Positions 1 through 8,839 of a stretch of DNA of 64,000 bases are shown in pieces. The notes beneath the pieces were generated by a model. It had not been told where the DNA came from. It worked only from the letters and a program-made list of their open reading frames with translations, and searched no databases. This DNA is from Haemophilus haemolyticus. GTDB taxonomy: Bacteria > Pseudomonadota > Gammaproteobacteria > Enterobacterales > Pasteurellaceae. Numbering within the stretch: position 1 is the first letter of the stretch; the number at the start of each line of letters is the position of its first letter. Both the position numbers and the translations under genes were made by a program. Location of the stretch: assembly GCF_003493605.1 (NCBI RefSeq), contig NZ_QQKA01000003.1:62001-126000 (forward strand). Reading direction: 5' to 3'.

Positions 1-533
1 CTCAAGGTATTATTAGCGCAGTGGGACGTAATGCGGTAGGTGATTCTGTTGGCAGACAAAACTTTATCCAAACCGATGCTTCAATTAACCGCGGCAACTC
101 AGGTGGCGCATTAATTAATTCTGCAGGGGAATTGGTTGGAATCAGTACCCTTAGTATTGGTAAAACCGCCAATGAAATAGCAGAAGGACTAAATTTTGCC
201 ATTCCAATGGATATTGCAAATGATGTTTTACAGAAAATTATACGAGATGGGCGTGTTATCCGAGGTTATTTTGGCGTGCAAAGTGATATTAGTTCAAGTA
301 ATGAAGAAGGCATAGTGATTACAGGCGTAAGCCCGAACAGCCCAGCTGCGAAATCAGGTATTCAAGTTGGAGATGTGATTTTGAAATTAAATAATCAAGA
401 AGGTATTTCAGCCCGAGAAATGATGCAAATTATCGCAAATACAAAACCTAATTCAAAAGTTCTCGTCACCATTCTACGATTAGGAAAAATTTTACAACTT
501 CCTGTTGTCATTGAAGAATTTCCAGTAAATTAA
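1..533 (+). CDS. degS: DegS-type periplasmic serine protease, 3' part
   Basis: This is the C-terminal part of an HtrA-family protease; the reading frame is open from the window edge (first full codon at base 3), so the start lies outside. The visible part has the catalytic-serine motif GNSGGAL, followed by one PDZ domain (roughly the last 95 residues, with the GVSPNSPAAKSGIQVGD segment). A single PDZ domain then the stop indicates DegS rather than DegP, which has two. DegS is an inner-membrane-anchored periplasmic protease that senses unfolded outer-membrane porins and makes the first cut in anti-sigma factor RseA to release sigma-E. The N-terminal anchor and the His and Asp of the triad cannot be checked here. 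Confidence 0.9.
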   Translation, partial: QGIISAVGRNAVGDSVGRQNFIQTDASINRGNSGGALINSAGELVGISTLSIGKTANEIAEGLNFAIPMDIANDVLQKIIRDGRVIRGYFGVQSDISSSNEEGIVITGVSPNSPAAKSGIQVGDVILKLNNQEGISAREMMQIIANTKPNSKVLVTILRLGKILQLPVVIEEFPVN

Positions 534-562
534 AAATAGCGGTCGTTTCTGACCGCTATTTT
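533..562. terminator. Bidirectional terminator between degS and mutM
   Basis: A perfect 12-bp inverted repeat, AAAATAGCGGTC at 533-544 and GACCGCTATTTT at 551-562, with A and T flanks. It sits between convergent degS and mutM and can serve both strands. Confidence 0.85.
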
Positions 563-594
563 CATCTCTCTTTTCCATCGAAAACCAACTCACC

Positions 595-1410
595 CTAGCC
601 CATATTCTGACATTTCGGGCAAAAGAAACTATTACGCTGCCCTATCACTAAACTTTCAATTTTTGTACCGCACTTCGGACAAGGTTTGTCTTTATTGCCA
701 TATACCAATAATTCTTGTGCAAAATATCCTGGGCGCCCATCTGGCTGTAAGAAATCTTTAAGTGTCGTTCCACCTTGAATAATGGCTTTTCTCAAAACAT
801 CTTTAATCGTGTTCACTAAGGAAATACATTGATTGCGGGTCAGATTTTTAGCGAGTTTAAGTGGATGAATACCACAAATAAACAAACTTTCATTCGCATA
901 AATATTACCAACACCCACTACCACTGCGTTATCCATCAAGAAGGTTTTAAGTGCGGTTGATTTTTGACGAGATTTTTTGAATAAATACTCGGCATTAAAT
1001 TCATCAGAAAGCGGTTCAGGCCCTAGCTTTAAGAAAAGATGAAAGTCATCTAAATTCTCCGTCCACAACCACGCACCGAAACGACGAGGATCGTTATAAC
1101 GTAATAATTTGCCATTGTTCATTACAATATCAATATGGTCATGTTTATCTATTGCACTATCCTGTGGCACAATTCGCACCGAACCTGACATGCCCAAATG
1201 CCCGATGATATAGCCTTTTTCCGTTTGAATAATCAAATATTTTGCTCGACGAGTGAGATCGACAATTTTTACATTTTTTAGCGTTATCAATTCCTCTGAT
1301 ACGGTCCAGCGCAATTTAGGCTGGCGCACAACAACTTTCTCAATCGTAAAATTCTTAAGATAAGGGCTAATACCGCGTAGTGCAGTTTCGACTTCGGGAA
1401 GTTCAGGCAT
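595..1410 (-). CDS. mutM: Formamidopyrimidine-DNA glycosylase
   Basis: MutM/Fpg removes 8-oxoguanine and ring-opened purines from DNA by glycosylase and AP-lyase action. The protein begins MPELPEVET, so after Met removal Pro1 and Glu2 are the catalytic residues, as in all Fpg proteins. The C-terminus has the four-cysteine zinc finger (CPKC...CPKC) that grips DNA. At 271 residues it is full length. It lies downstream of rpmB-rpmG on the same strand, an order also seen in E. coli, but a terminator separates it from rpmG. Two uptake signals lie inside the gene. Confidence 0.97.
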   Translation of the reverse strand: MPELPEVETALRGISPYLKNFTIEKVVVRQPKLRWTVSEELITLKNVKIVDLTRRAKYLIIQTEKGYIIGHLGMSGSVRIVPQDSAIDKHDHIDIVMNNGKLLRYNDPRRFGAWLWTENLDDFHLFLKLGPEPLSDEFNAEYLFKKSRQKSTALKTFLMDNAVVVGVGNIYANESLFICGIHPLKLAKNLTRNQCISLVNTIKDVLRKAIIQGGTTLKDFLQPDGRPGYFAQELLVYGNKDKPCPKCGTKIESLVIGQRNSFFCPKCQNMG

Positions 1411-1441
1411 GATTTGTTCCTTAATAAATCAGGGATACAAA

Positions 1442-1467
1442 AAAACCCGAACAATGTTCGGGCTTTT
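1442..1467 (-). terminator. Terminator after rpmG
   Basis: Stem CCCGAAC (1446-1452) / GTTCGGG (1456-1462), followed on the minus strand by a run of T. It ends the rpmB-rpmG transcript, possibly with some read-through into mutM. Confidence 0.85.
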
Positions 1468-1482
1468 TCTAAATAAGCAAAA

Positions 1483-1653
1483 TTATTTGATTTTTGCTTC
1501 TTTATAGATAACGTGTTTACGCACTACTGGATCAAATTTTTTGATTTCCATTTTTTCAGGCATATTACGTTTGTTTTTATCAGTTGTGTAGAAGTGACCG
1601 GTCTCTGCAGTAGAAACTAAACGGATTTTCTCACGAGCGCCTTTAGCTGCCAT
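1483..1653 (-). CDS. rpmG: 50S ribosomal protein L33
   Basis: A 56-residue basic protein beginning [19 protein letters not shown] and ending KEAKIK. This is the standard length and sequence of gammaproteobacterial L33, a small protein of the large ribosomal subunit near the E site. It lacks the zinc-binding cysteine pairs of the zinc-dependent L33 type. It follows rpmB by 11 bases with a good ribosome-binding site (AAGGAG), so the two are co-transcribed. Confidence 0.97.
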
Positions 1654-1664
1654 TTTTTAGCTCC

Positions 1665-1901
1665 TTAGATTTTTTCGCCACGAGCACGGATTTCAGCTAA
1701 TACTGCATCAATGCCTTTTTTATCAATAATACGCATACCTTTCGCAGTTAAACGTAAGGTTACGAAACGGTTTTCACTTTCAACCCAGAAACGGTGAGTA
1801 TGAAGGTTTGGAAGAAAACGACGACGTGTCGCATTCATCGCGTGTGAGCGGTTATTACCCACAGCTGGACGCTTGCCTGTTACTTGACAAACTCTAGACA
1901 T
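1665..1901 (-). CDS. rpmB: 50S ribosomal protein L28
   Basis: L28 of the large ribosomal subunit, 78 residues starting [20 protein letters not shown]. The frame is open four codons further upstream, but the ATG at 1901 gives the family's standard N-terminus and has GGAG just ahead. It is the first gene of the rpmB-rpmG pair. A strong promoter and a structured leader of about 120 bases lie upstream (separate entries). Confidence 0.97.
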   Translation of the reverse strand: MSRVCQVTGKRPAVGNNRSHAMNATRRRFLPNLHTHRFWVESENRFVTLRLTAKGMRIIDKKGIDAVLAEIRARGEKI

Positions 1902-2021
1902 AATAATCTCCAATAATTAAATATAAGCTCGAGCTTACGGTTCGGATTGTTTAAAGCTAGTTAAAACCAGCTTGCTACCTCGTCAGGTCGCGCTAATCCG
2001 ACCCGCTTACTATATTAAAGG
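1902..2021 (-). promoter_or_regulatory. Structured 5' leader of rpmB-rpmG
   Basis: Predicted untranslated leader of about 120 nt on the minus strand. Three pairings are visible. A long-range 7-bp helix joins AATCCGA at 1995-2001 with TCGGATT at 1942-1948. Inside it is a hairpin of AAGCTaGTT (1954-1962) and AACcAGCTT (1965-1973). A perfect 14-bp palindrome TAAGCTCGAGCTTA (1924-1937) sits just before the ribosome-binding site. Ribosomal-protein leaders often carry autogenous control; that role is inferred here. Confidence 0.5.
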
Positions 2022-2027
2022 TCGCAA

Positions 2028-2056
2028 ATTATACTGGCTTTGTTTTCATTTCTCAA
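2028..2056 (-). promoter_or_regulatory. Sigma-70 promoter of rpmB-rpmG
   Basis: On the minus strand TTGAGA (2051-2056), a 17-base spacer, and a perfect TATAAT (2028-2033). Predicted transcription start near 2021. Confidence 0.8.
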
Positions 2057-2114
2057 GTGCAAATGCGATTTTCCTGAATGTAATCGGTAAAAAAATGGTC
2101 AACATTATAAAAAT

Positions 2115-2780
2115 TTATAATAAAAAGTTCTCTGCAAAAGAATAGCAATCTGTTTTTCCGACAATTAGGTGATCAAGCACTCTGATTTCCATTAGTTCTG
2201 CTGACTCCTGAATTTTTTTAGTAATAAGCTGATCCGAATAACTCGGCTCCGTTATACCCGAAGGATGATTATGCGCCAAAATTAAAGCAGCCGCATTACA
2301 ATAAAGTGCCTCTTTAATTATTTCCCGAGGATAAACCGCAGATACATTAATAGTACCTAAAAATAACCGCTCTTTTTTAATCAGACGATGTTGATTATCC
2401 AAAAATAAAACCATAAACACTTCTCTTTCCTCATGTTGCAATTCAGTGAGTAAAAAAAGTTTTACCGTTTCAGGATCATTAATAATCGGTGTACTTAACA
2501 TCTCTTGCTTTAAGTAACGCTTGGTCATTTCCGTAATCGCTTGCAGCTGAATAAATTGCGTAATGCCTAAGCCTTTCACGGAACAGAAGGCTTTTTCATC
2601 TGCAGAAAGTAAGGCATGCAAGGAACCAAAATGTGATAAGACATTTTTCGAAAGCTGAATGACTGGGCAACCTTTTATGCCAATTCGTAAAAAGATCGCC
2701 AGCAATTCATAATCAGCAAGAGTTTCTACGCCAAATTTAAGCAATTTTTCCCGTGGCATTAAATCATCATTGTTTTCCAT
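2115..2780 (-). CDS. radC: RadC family JAB/MPN-domain protein, competence-induced
   Basis: A 221-residue RadC (UPF0758) protein. The N-terminal half holds a helix-hairpin-helix-like segment (VKGLGITQFIQLQAI). The C-terminal half is a JAB1/MPN fold with the metal-binding HNHPSG motif near residue 170, spaced as in metal-dependent isopeptidases. The biochemical activity of RadC is unsettled, and E. coli radC mutants were misassigned to repair. In H. influenzae radC belongs to the Sxy/CRP-S competence regulon, and a matching CRP-S site lies upstream (2850-2871). It diverges from coaBC. Confidence 0.93.
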   Translation of the reverse strand: MENNDDLMPREKLLKFGVETLADYELLAIFLRIGIKGCPVIQLSKNVLSHFGSLHALLSADEKAFCSVKGLGITQFIQLQAITEMTKRYLKQEMLSTPIINDPETVKLFLLTELQHEEREVFMVLFLDNQHRLIKKERLFLGTINVSAVYPREIIKEALYCNAAALILAHNHPSGITEPSYSDQLITKKIQESAELMEIRVLDHLIVGKTDCYSFAENFLL

Positions 2781-2849
2781 AAAATATTAAACACAAAATA
2801 GAAAAAATTGTGACCGCTCTTTTCTCGTTTTACGAGCAACTTATACAAA

Positions 2850-2871
2850 GTCTGCGATATATATCGCAAAA
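2850..2871. promoter_or_regulatory. CRP-S (Sxy-dependent competence) site upstream of radC
   Basis: A 22-bp near-palindrome with the core TGCGATATATATCGCA (2853-2868) and an A run on one side. On the minus strand it reads TTTTTGCGATATATATCGCA, matching the H. influenzae CRP-S consensus TTTTGCGATCnnnATCGCAAAA. It is centred about 80 bp upstream of the radC start. It could also affect divergent coaBC. Confidence 0.85.
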
Positions 2872-2943
2872 ATAGCATTGGGCATTCAATAAAATTAAAG
2901 TAAAATAACAGAATTGTGGCTAAGCACTAACAAAGGTTGAAAC

Positions 2944-4146
2944 ATGAAATTAAACGGAAAACATATTGTAGTCGGCATAACTGGCGGTATTGCAGCCTAT
3001 AAAACAATAGAGTTGATTCGTTTATTACGCAAAGCAGAAGCTGAAGTACGTGTAGTATTAACCCCAGCAGCGGCAGAATTTGTTACTGCTTTAACGCTTC
3101 AAGCCATTTCAGGCAATGCTGTCGCACAATCTTTACTTGATCCACAAGCTGAGCTAGCAATGGGGCATATTGAACTTGCCAAATGGGCTGATGCAATCAT
3201 TATTGCTCCAGCTAGTGCAGACTTTATTGCCCGTCTTACTGTCGGCATGGCGAATGATTTACTTTCAACAATTTGTCTTGCAACTGATGCGCCAATTTTT
3301 CTTGCCCCAGCAATGAATCAGCAGATGTATCGCCAATCCATTACTCAACAAAATTTAACGGCTCTTCAAACACGTGGAATTGAGCTTATCGGCCCGAATA
3401 GTGGTTTTCAAGCTTGCGGCGATATGGGGAAAGGGCGTATGTCAGAACCAGTGGAAATTTTTACCGCACTTTCTGACTTTTTCTCTCAAAAACAAGATCT
3501 ACAAGGATTAAATATCGCCATTACAGCAGGCCCAACGCGTGAGGCAATCGATCCCGTTCGTTATATTTCTAACCATAGTTCAGGGAAAATGGGATTTGCG
3601 ATTGCTGAAGCCTTTGCCGAACGTGGGGCGAACGTCACGCTGATTTCAGGGCCAGTGAATTTAACAACACCAAAAAATGTAAATCGAATTAATGTCATCT
3701 CAGCACAAGAAATGTGGCAAGCCTCTCTTGAAAGTGCGGTGAAAAATCAAATTTTTATTGGTTGTGCGGCCGTTGCTGATTACAGAGTAGCTGAAGTTGC
3801 TGACCAAAAAATCAAAAAATCAGGGGATGAAATATCTATCAAGTTAATTAAAAATCCCGATATTATCTCAGATGTAGGACATTTAAAAACACATCGTCCT
3901 TTTACTGTTGGATTTGCGGCCGAAACCCAAAATGTTGATGATTATGCAGAAGATAAACTTAAACGCAAAAATCTTGATATGATTTGTGCCAACGATGTAT
4001 CTGGTGGACAAGTTTTTAACGCTGATGAAAATGCCTTGCAGCTTTTCTGGAAAAATGGCCATAAAAAATTATCGCTAAAATCAAAAGTGGAACTTGCAGC
4101 TGATTTAGTCAGTGAAATTATCGAACGCTATCAAAAAACCTTATAA
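2944..4146 (+). CDS. coaBC: Bifunctional phosphopantothenoylcysteine decarboxylase / phosphopantothenate-cysteine ligase
   Basis: CoaBC (formerly Dfp) carries out two successive steps of coenzyme A synthesis. The N-terminal half (about 1-190) is the FMN-dependent CoaC decarboxylase: [10 protein letters not shown] at the start, the PAMNQQMY substrate loop near residue 122, and [13 protein letters not shown] with the active cysteine. The C-terminal half is the CoaB ligase, seen in [20 protein letters not shown] and KIKK. The 400-residue length is normal. dut follows 47 bp downstream, as in many gammaproteobacteria. Confidence 0.96.
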   Translation: MKLNGKHIVVGITGGIAAYKTIELIRLLRKAEAEVRVVLTPAAAEFVTALTLQAISGNAVAQSLLDPQAELAMGHIELAKWADAIIIAPASADFIARLTVGMANDLLSTICLATDAPIFLAPAMNQQMYRQSITQQNLTALQTRGIELIGPNSGFQACGDMGKGRMSEPVEIFTALSDFFSQKQDLQGLNIAITAGPTREAIDPVRYISNHSSGKMGFAIAEAFAERGANVTLISGPVNLTTPKNVNRINVISAQEMWQASLESAVKNQIFIGCAAVADYRVAEVADQKIKKSGDEISIKLIKNPDIISDVGHLKTHRPFTVGFAAETQNVDDYAEDKLKRKNLDMICANDVSGGQVFNADENALQLFWKNGHKKLSLKSKVELAADLVSEIIERYQKTL

Positions 4147-4193
4147 TTCCAACCGCACTTTTACCTAAAAATGAATTTCAAACGGAGTATTAC

Positions 4194-4649
4194 ATGAAAA
4201 AAATTGACGTAAAAATTTTAGATTCTCGCATTGGAAATGAATATCCTCTGCCAACTTACGCAACTGAAGGTTCGGCAGGTCTTGATTTACGAGCTTTGAT
4301 CGATGAAAGCTTTGAAATTCAACCAGGTGAAACCAAATTAATTCCGACGGGGCTATCAATTTATATTGCAGATCCCAATTTGGCAGCAGTGATTTTGCCT
4401 CGCTCGGGTCTTGGCCATAAACACGGCATTGTGCTAGGAAACCTTGTGGGATTAATTGACTCCGATTATCAAGGGCCATTAATGGTATCAATGTGGAACC
4501 GTGGAAATGAACCATTCAAAATTGAAGTTGGCGATCGCATTGCTCAACTTGTTTTCGTGCCAGTAGTACAAGCTGAATTTAATATTGTAGAAGATTTTCA
4601 ACAAACCGAACGTGGTGAAGGCGGTTTCGGTCATTCAGGTAAACAATAA
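4194..4649 (+). CDS. dut: Deoxyuridine 5'-triphosphate nucleotidohydrolase
   Basis: dUTPase hydrolyses dUTP to dUMP and pyrophosphate, keeping uracil out of DNA and supplying dUMP for thymidylate. The 151-residue protein has the five motifs of trimeric dUTPases in order: [29 protein letters not shown], and the C-terminal [10 protein letters not shown] arm that closes the active site. A good ribosome-binding site (ACGGAG) precedes the ATG. slmA starts three bases after its stop codon. Confidence 0.97.
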   Translation: MKKIDVKILDSRIGNEYPLPTYATEGSAGLDLRALIDESFEIQPGETKLIPTGLSIYIADPNLAAVILPRSGLGHKHGIVLGNLVGLIDSDYQGPLMVSMWNRGNEPFKIEVGDRIAQLVFVPVVQAEFNIVEDFQQTERGEGGFGHSGKQ

Positions 4650-4652
4650 TTT

Positions 4653-5309
4653 ATGGTAGAAGAACAATTATCTTTATCAGGCGTAGAAGAGATTGCGCCT
4701 AAAATTGAAACACCAAAAATTGAAAAAAGAACGGTAAAAGAACGTCGTCAACAAGTGCTGACTGTGTTGATACATATGCTTCATTCCGAACGTGGCATGG
4801 AGCGTATGACAACGGCACGTCTAGCAAAAGAAGTGGGGGTATCAGAAGCTGCGTTATATCGTTACTTTCCAAGCAAAACAAAAATGTTTGAAGCCTTAAT
4901 CGAGCACATCGAAAATACCTTATTAAGCCGTATTACCGCTTCTATGCGTAACGAAACCCAAACAATGAATCGCATTCATGATATTTTACAAACGATCTTA
5001 GATTTTGCCCGTAAAAATCCTGGGTTAACTCGAATTCTAACGGGCCATGCATTAATGTTTGAAGACGCCCAATTACAAGTTCGAGTCGCACAATTTTTTA
5101 ATCGTCTTGAAATGCAGTTTGTCAATATTTTACAAATGCGAAAATTGCGTGAAGGACGCGGCTTTAATGTAGATGAACGCGTAATTGCCTCGCATTTAGT
5201 GACATTATGTGAAGGACAATTTATGCGCTATGTTCGTACTAATTTCCGTCTGAATGCAAGCCAGTCTTTCGAACAACAATGGCGTTTTATCGAGCCACTT
5301 TTTGCCTAA
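4653..5309 (+). CDS. slmA: Nucleoid occlusion factor, TetR family
   Basis: SlmA binds specific chromosomal sites and blocks FtsZ ring assembly over the nucleoid. The 218-residue protein has a TetR helix-turn-helix near residues 50-75 ([20 protein letters not shown]), then the all-helical dimerisation domain. A 25-residue charged tail before the DNA-binding domain is usual for this family. The dut-slmA order is the same as in E. coli. The start is three bases after dut, indicating coupled translation. Confidence 0.94.
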   Translation: MVEEQLSLSGVEEIAPKIETPKIEKRTVKERRQQVLTVLIHMLHSERGMERMTTARLAKEVGVSEAALYRYFPSKTKMFEALIEHIENTLLSRITASMRNETQTMNRIHDILQTILDFARKNPGLTRILTGHALMFEDAQLQVRVAQFFNRLEMQFVNILQMRKLREGRGFNVDERVIASHLVTLCEGQFMRYVRTNFRLNASQSFEQQWRFIEPLFA

Positions 5310-5330
5310 TTGACTTTACCGAGTAAATAT

Positions 5331-5582
5331 ATGATTATTCCTTGGCAAGAACTAGAAGCAGAAACATTAGATAATATCGTAGAAAGCGTAATTTTACGCG
5401 AAGGAACCGATTACGGTATAGAAGAACTTTCACTCAACCAAAAAAAACAACTTTTACTGACTCAAATTCGCAATGGAATTGCGGTGATTGTATGGTCTGA
5501 ATTGCATGAATCCATTGACATCAAAAATAAAACGGAATTTTTGAAACAGGAATGTAAGGAGCACGAATGTCAAATGAATTAA
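5331..5582 (+). CDS. yheU: YheU family (UPF0270) small protein
   Basis: An 83-residue protein of unknown function. I place the start at the ATG at 5331 ([19 protein letters not shown]), which matches the family N-terminus; the frame is open seven codons further but starts there with a non-ATG codon. Conserved landmarks are [13 protein letters not shown] and VIVWSELHE. Its last 16 bases overlap crp. In E. coli yheU lies near crp as well. Nothing in the sequence points to a catalytic role. Confidence 0.85.
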   Translation: MIIPWQELEAETLDNIVESVILREGTDYGIEELSLNQKKQLLLTQIRNGIAVIVWSELHESIDIKNKTEFLKQECKEHECQMN

Positions 5583-6244
5583 CCGAAATTGATGAAGTTG
5601 TCACCTCCTCTCAAGAAGAAGAGACAACTCAACGAGATCCAGTTTTAGATTGGTTTCTTACTCACTGCCATTTACATAAATATCCCGCAAAATCGACTTT
5701 AATTCACGCAGGTGAAGATGCAACGACACTTTATTATGTCATTAAAGGCTCTGTAATGGTGTCAGCAAAAGATGATGAAGGTAAAGAGATGATTCTCACT
5801 TATTTGGGTGCAGGACAATTCTTTGGTGAGGCTGGATTATTTGATGAAGGTTCAAAACGATCTGCTTGGGTAAAAACAAAAACAACATGTGAAATTGCTG
5901 AGATTTCTTATAAAAAATATCGTCAATTAATTCAAGCAAACCCAGAAATCTTAATGTTTTTAACCGCACAATTGGAAAGACGTTTACAAAATACTTCACG
6001 CCAAGTCAGTAATTTAGCATTCTTAGATGTGGCAGGCCGTATTGCTCAAACGCTAATGAACTTAGCTAAACAGCCTGAAGCAATGACACATCCTGATGGC
6101 ATGCAAATCAAAATTACACGTCAAGAAATAGGGCAAATGGTTGGTTGCTCACGAGAAACTGTAGGACGTATTATTAAGATGTTAGAGGATCAGAATCTTA
6201 TCCATGCTCATGGAAAAACCATCGTGGTATATGGCGCAAGATAA
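5567..6244 (+). CDS. crp: Cyclic AMP receptor protein
   Basis: CRP is the global cAMP-responsive activator; in Haemophilus it also works with Sxy to switch on natural competence. The 225-residue protein has a cyclic-nucleotide-binding beta-roll ([10 protein letters not shown] and the [16 protein letters not shown] segment), the dimer helix, and a C-terminal helix-turn-helix [21 protein letters not shown]. It has about 15 more N-terminal residues than E. coli CRP. Translation begins inside the end of yheU with GGAG ahead of the ATG. Likely targets are visible elsewhere in this window (radC, dprA, galT, mglB). Confidence 0.97.
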   Translation: MSNELTEIDEVVTSSQEEETTQRDPVLDWFLTHCHLHKYPAKSTLIHAGEDATTLYYVIKGSVMVSAKDDEGKEMILTYLGAGQFFGEAGLFDEGSKRSAWVKTKTTCEIAEISYKKYRQLIQANPEILMFLTAQLERRLQNTSRQVSNLAFLDVAGRIAQTLMNLAKQPEAMTHPDGMQIKITRQEIGQMVGCSRETVGRIIKMLEDQNLIHAHGKTIVVYGAR

Positions 6245-6269
6245 TTTTTCATCATAAATTATTCAAAAT

Positions 6270-6303
6270 AAAACCATTCAAAACCAATTTGGATGGTTTT
6301 TGT
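6270..6303 (+). terminator. crp terminator
   Basis: Stem AAAACCAT (6270-6277) / ATGGTTTT (6293-6300) ending in a T run, 26 bp after the crp stop codon. Confidence 0.8.
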
Positions 6304-6332
6304 TTAATTAGAAATAATATTCAAAACATTAA

Positions 6333-6361
6333 TTGACAATTAATATAAAGGATTCTATCAT
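6333..6361 (+). promoter_or_regulatory. Near-consensus sigma-70 promoter in the crp-rlmC gap
   Basis: Perfect TTGACA at 6333-6338, a 17-base spacer, and TATCAT at 6356-6361. It points into a region with no reading frame on the plus strand and starts after the crp terminator, so it should make an independent transcript starting near 6368. Confidence 0.75.
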
Positions 6362-6367
6362 TATCCA

Positions 6368-6585
6368 ACTTCTTACAAATATAGTGGGAAGACAGGATTG
6401 GTCTCCTGATATAGTGGCTTTTAAAGGTTTATAACCTTATTGCATAGTTTTATGCCGCAAAAGCTAGAACACCAAGATGCATTTTCTAATCTATGGTGGG
6501 CTAGGTAGAAATCCCGCAGGGATGCGTGCAGTAAGCCACTTGCTGTTAAGACCAATTCTGCTTAGTTCCACCACCCTTCTTTCAA
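6368..6585 (+). ncRNA. Candidate structured small RNA, family not recognised
   Basis: No open frame fits here, but the base pairing is extensive and nested. Outer rod: GTGGgAA (6384-6390) with TTCCAC (6566-6571); CAG (6393-6395) with CTG (6558-6560); ATTGGTCT (6397-6404) with AGACCAAT (6549-6556); AGTGGCTT (6413-6420) with AAGCCACT (6533-6540). Enclosed hairpins: AAGGTT/AACCTT (6424-6438), GCATA/TATGC (6442-6455), CACCAAGAT/ATCT-TGGTG (6470-6498, one bulged A) and ATCCC/GGGAT (6511-6523). A strong promoter precedes it. The 5' end is set from that promoter. The 3' end is uncertain because no T-tailed hairpin follows. It lacks the signatures of RNase P RNA, tmRNA, SRP RNA, 6S RNA and GcvB that I know. 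Confidence 0.65.
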
Positions 6586-6608
6586 ATCTCCAAACTGTTT
6601 ATATTTCT

Positions 6609-7787
6609 TCAATTATTCTTTTTTCTTTGTAATAGAACTAATACTTCATAATGAGATGTTTGCGGAAACATATCAAAAAGTTGAATTTTCAATGGTTTAT
6701 AAAAAGTGAGATACTGTAAATCTTTACCCATTGTTACAGAATTACAACTAGAATATAAAATAAAGTCCGATTGCATTTCGTTAAGAAATTCACTTAATTC
6801 CTTTCCAATTCCACGACGTGGTGGATTCACAATCACAAGATCTGGCTTATTCTCATCCTGATTTTTCATCACACTCGCCGCGTCTAGCGATTGGAAACTT
6901 ACATGTTCTAAACCTAATATTTTAGCGGAATGACTCGCTGCCAAAATAGCTGATGAGGAAATTTCAATTCCAGTTAACTCTATACTTTTTCCCCATTTTT
7001 CCTGTAAAGCTTTCGCGCAATGTAAGCCAAATCCCCCCACGCCACAAAATAAATCCCAGACTTTATAGATTGGTAATTCTCTTACCCATTGCTGAGCAGT
7101 TACATATAATCCCGCAGCCACTTTAGGATTGGTTTGAAAGAAACCTTGTGGGCGAATAAAGAGCGGAATACCATTGAAATTTTCAGGCAAAAATTGTTGT
7201 TCTGTCAGAAAAATCTCTTGTTCACCTTCTAAGATGGCTGCGTGTTGTGGTTGTAAATTAATACTAACAATTTCTAAGTGCGGTAATTTTTCCAATAATT
7301 TTGGTAATTCTCGACGAATTAATGGCAATTTATTTTCTGTGCGCAATACAAAGCGCAACATTAATTTTCCCGTCGCAATACTTTCTGTCAGCAAAATATA
7401 TTTAAGCTCACCTTTTTGTTTAGCAATGTTATAAGGTACTAAACCAGCACGGCCAATAAAATCCTTCAAAACCGGAAAAATCAATGAAAAATGAGTTGGA
7501 TAAAGAGGACAATCACACAAATCAATCGCACTTTGTGGATCATTAGGATTTTTTAAAATGCCAAGTATTGGGCGTTCAACACTGCCACTAACAACCATTT
7601 TAGCTTTATTACGAAAGCCTTGTTCATCAGATTCAAAAGGAGCCAACCATTGCGCTCCATCGCAATTAATAGAAATCAGTTGCTGCTTTAAATGATGTTG
7701 TTTTTCAGTTAGCTGCTGACTATAGGGTATGACAAGCCATTGACAAGAACGACATTTATTTTGTTGATAGTATCGACAATCAATCAT
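6609..7787 (-). CDS. rlmC: 23S rRNA (uracil-747-C5)-methyltransferase
   Basis: SAM-dependent enzyme of the TrmA/RlmC/RlmD family. I start it at the ATG at 7787 ([18 protein letters not shown]); the open frame extends 23 codons further but that part overlaps nagZ. Four cysteines (Cys-4, then CRSC near 12-15, and CDCP near residue 80) fit the iron-sulfur cluster of this family. The SAM site is [14 protein letters not shown], then VNPPRRGIG, with the catalytic cysteine in SSCNS. The CRSCQW N-terminus and missing TRAM domain favour RlmC over RlmD. ATGA overlap with nagZ indicates coupled translation. Confidence 0.92.
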   Translation of the reverse strand: MIDCRYYQQNKCRSCQWLVIPYSQQLTEKQHHLKQQLISINCDGAQWLAPFESDEQGFRNKAKMVVSGSVERPILGILKNPNDPQSAIDLCDCPLYPTHFSLIFPVLKDFIGRAGLVPYNIAKQKGELKYILLTESIATGKLMLRFVLRTENKLPLIRRELPKLLEKLPHLEIVSINLQPQHAAILEGEQEIFLTEQQFLPENFNGIPLFIRPQGFFQTNPKVAAGLYVTAQQWVRELPIYKVWDLFCGVGGFGLHCAKALQEKWGKSIELTGIEISSSAILAASHSAKILGLEHVSFQSLDAASVMKNQDENKPDLVIVNPPRRGIGKELSEFLNEMQSDFILYSSCNSVTMGKDLQYLTFYKPLKIQLFDMFPQTSHYEVLVLLQRKKNN

Positions 7788-8836
7788 TTTCTTGCAGCCT
7801 GAATCTCTAGCCAACGGCTTTGAATATCTGCGAGATTTAGGTGATTCAGTTTCCAACGTTGATCTAAAACCAAGTCATTCCACTTGATCACTCTACGTTT
7901 AAATAAATTTTGTAAGCGAGCTTGACGAGCCATAAAGTGCGGTTCATTTTCATTAAGTTTTAGATTATCTAATACTTGAATGACACCTTCACGTTCATTG
8001 CACAGTAACAAAAGATCACAACCTGCATTCAGTGCTTTTTTGCTACGCTCCAAAAAATCGCCCATTACACCTGCGCCTTTCATACCGAGATCATCGGAAA
8101 AAATTGCACCTTGGAAATTTAATTGTTTTCGTAAGATTTCTTTCAACCAATATTCTGAGCCGCTTGCTGGTTGACTATCACATTGTCTATAAATGACATG
8201 CGCAGGCATAATGGCATCGAGTTTATTTTGTGAAATCAACTGTTGGAAAGGTTGGAGATCGCCACTAAAAATTTCGTCTTTTGCGCGATCATCATAAGGG
8301 GTTTCTAAATGAGAATCGGCTAATACATGGCCATGACCAGGGAAATGTTTACCTGTAGATGCCATACCTGCTTGATGCATACCATCGATAAAAGCGGCTG
8401 CTAAATTTACCGCACTTTTTACATCAGATGAAAAACTGCGATCACCAATCGCTCGACATTCATGCCCCAAATCCAGCACCGGCGCAAAACTCAAGTCAAT
8501 ATCCAAGGCAATCATTTCTGCAGCCATTTGCCAACCTGCTTCTTTAGCGAAGTTCACTTGTTCAGTTGCTGACAATGTTTCTTGAAAAGCCTGCATTGAA
8601 GGCAACATCGTGAATCCATCACGGAAACGTTGAACTCGTCCACCTTCTTGATCAACCGTAATCAATAAAGGCTTTTTCACTCGCTGACGAACAGAAAGAA
8701 TTAATTCTTGAATTTGTTCTCTGTTTTCAAAATTTCGAGTAAATAAAATCAATCCCGCAACAAGAGGGTGAGAAAGTAACTCAACTTCCTCTTGTTCCAA
8801 CTCTTTTCCTTTTAAATCAATTAACAACGTGCTCAT
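7784..8836 (-). CDS. nagZ: Beta-N-acetylhexosaminidase (cell-wall recycling)
   Basis: Cytoplasmic family 3 glycoside hydrolase that removes N-acetylglucosamine from muropeptides during peptidoglycan recycling. The 350-residue, single-domain protein has [10 protein letters not shown] near residue 62, [10 protein letters not shown] with the Lys and catalytic His on its flexible loop, and the nucleophile Asp in FSDDLGMKG. It follows ycfL by three bases and overlaps rlmC by four. The hinT-ycfL-nagZ order is a shortened version of the E. coli hinT-ycfL-lpoB-thiK-nagZ cluster. Confidence 0.95.
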   Translation of the reverse strand: MSTLLIDLKGKELEQEEVELLSHPLVAGLILFTRNFENREQIQELILSVRQRVKKPLLITVDQEGGRVQRFRDGFTMLPSMQAFQETLSATEQVNFAKEAGWQMAAEMIALDIDLSFAPVLDLGHECRAIGDRSFSSDVKSAVNLAAAFIDGMHQAGMASTGKHFPGHGHVLADSHLETPYDDRAKDEIFSGDLQPFQQLISQNKLDAIMPAHVIYRQCDSQPASGSEYWLKEILRKQLNFQGAIFSDDLGMKGAGVMGDFLERSKKALNAGCDLLLLCNEREGVIQVLDNLKLNENEPHFMARQARLQNLFKRRVIKWNDLVLDQRWKLNHLNLADIQSRWLEIQAARK

Positions 8837-8839
8837 AAA

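Noticed and set aside
4165-4515. Minus-strand frame opposite dut
   Set aside because: It is the antisense shadow of the well-supported dut gene and has no family features.
6368-6585. Identifying the structured region as 6S RNA, RNase P RNA, tmRNA or SRP RNA
   Set aside because: The invariant stretches of each are absent (GAGGAAAGTCC of RNase P; GGTTCGAATCC-type T arm of tmRNA; GGTCAGGTCC of SRP). A 6S-like CCTGATAT occurs, but the rest of the 6S fold, with one large bubble, does not fit four internal hairpins.
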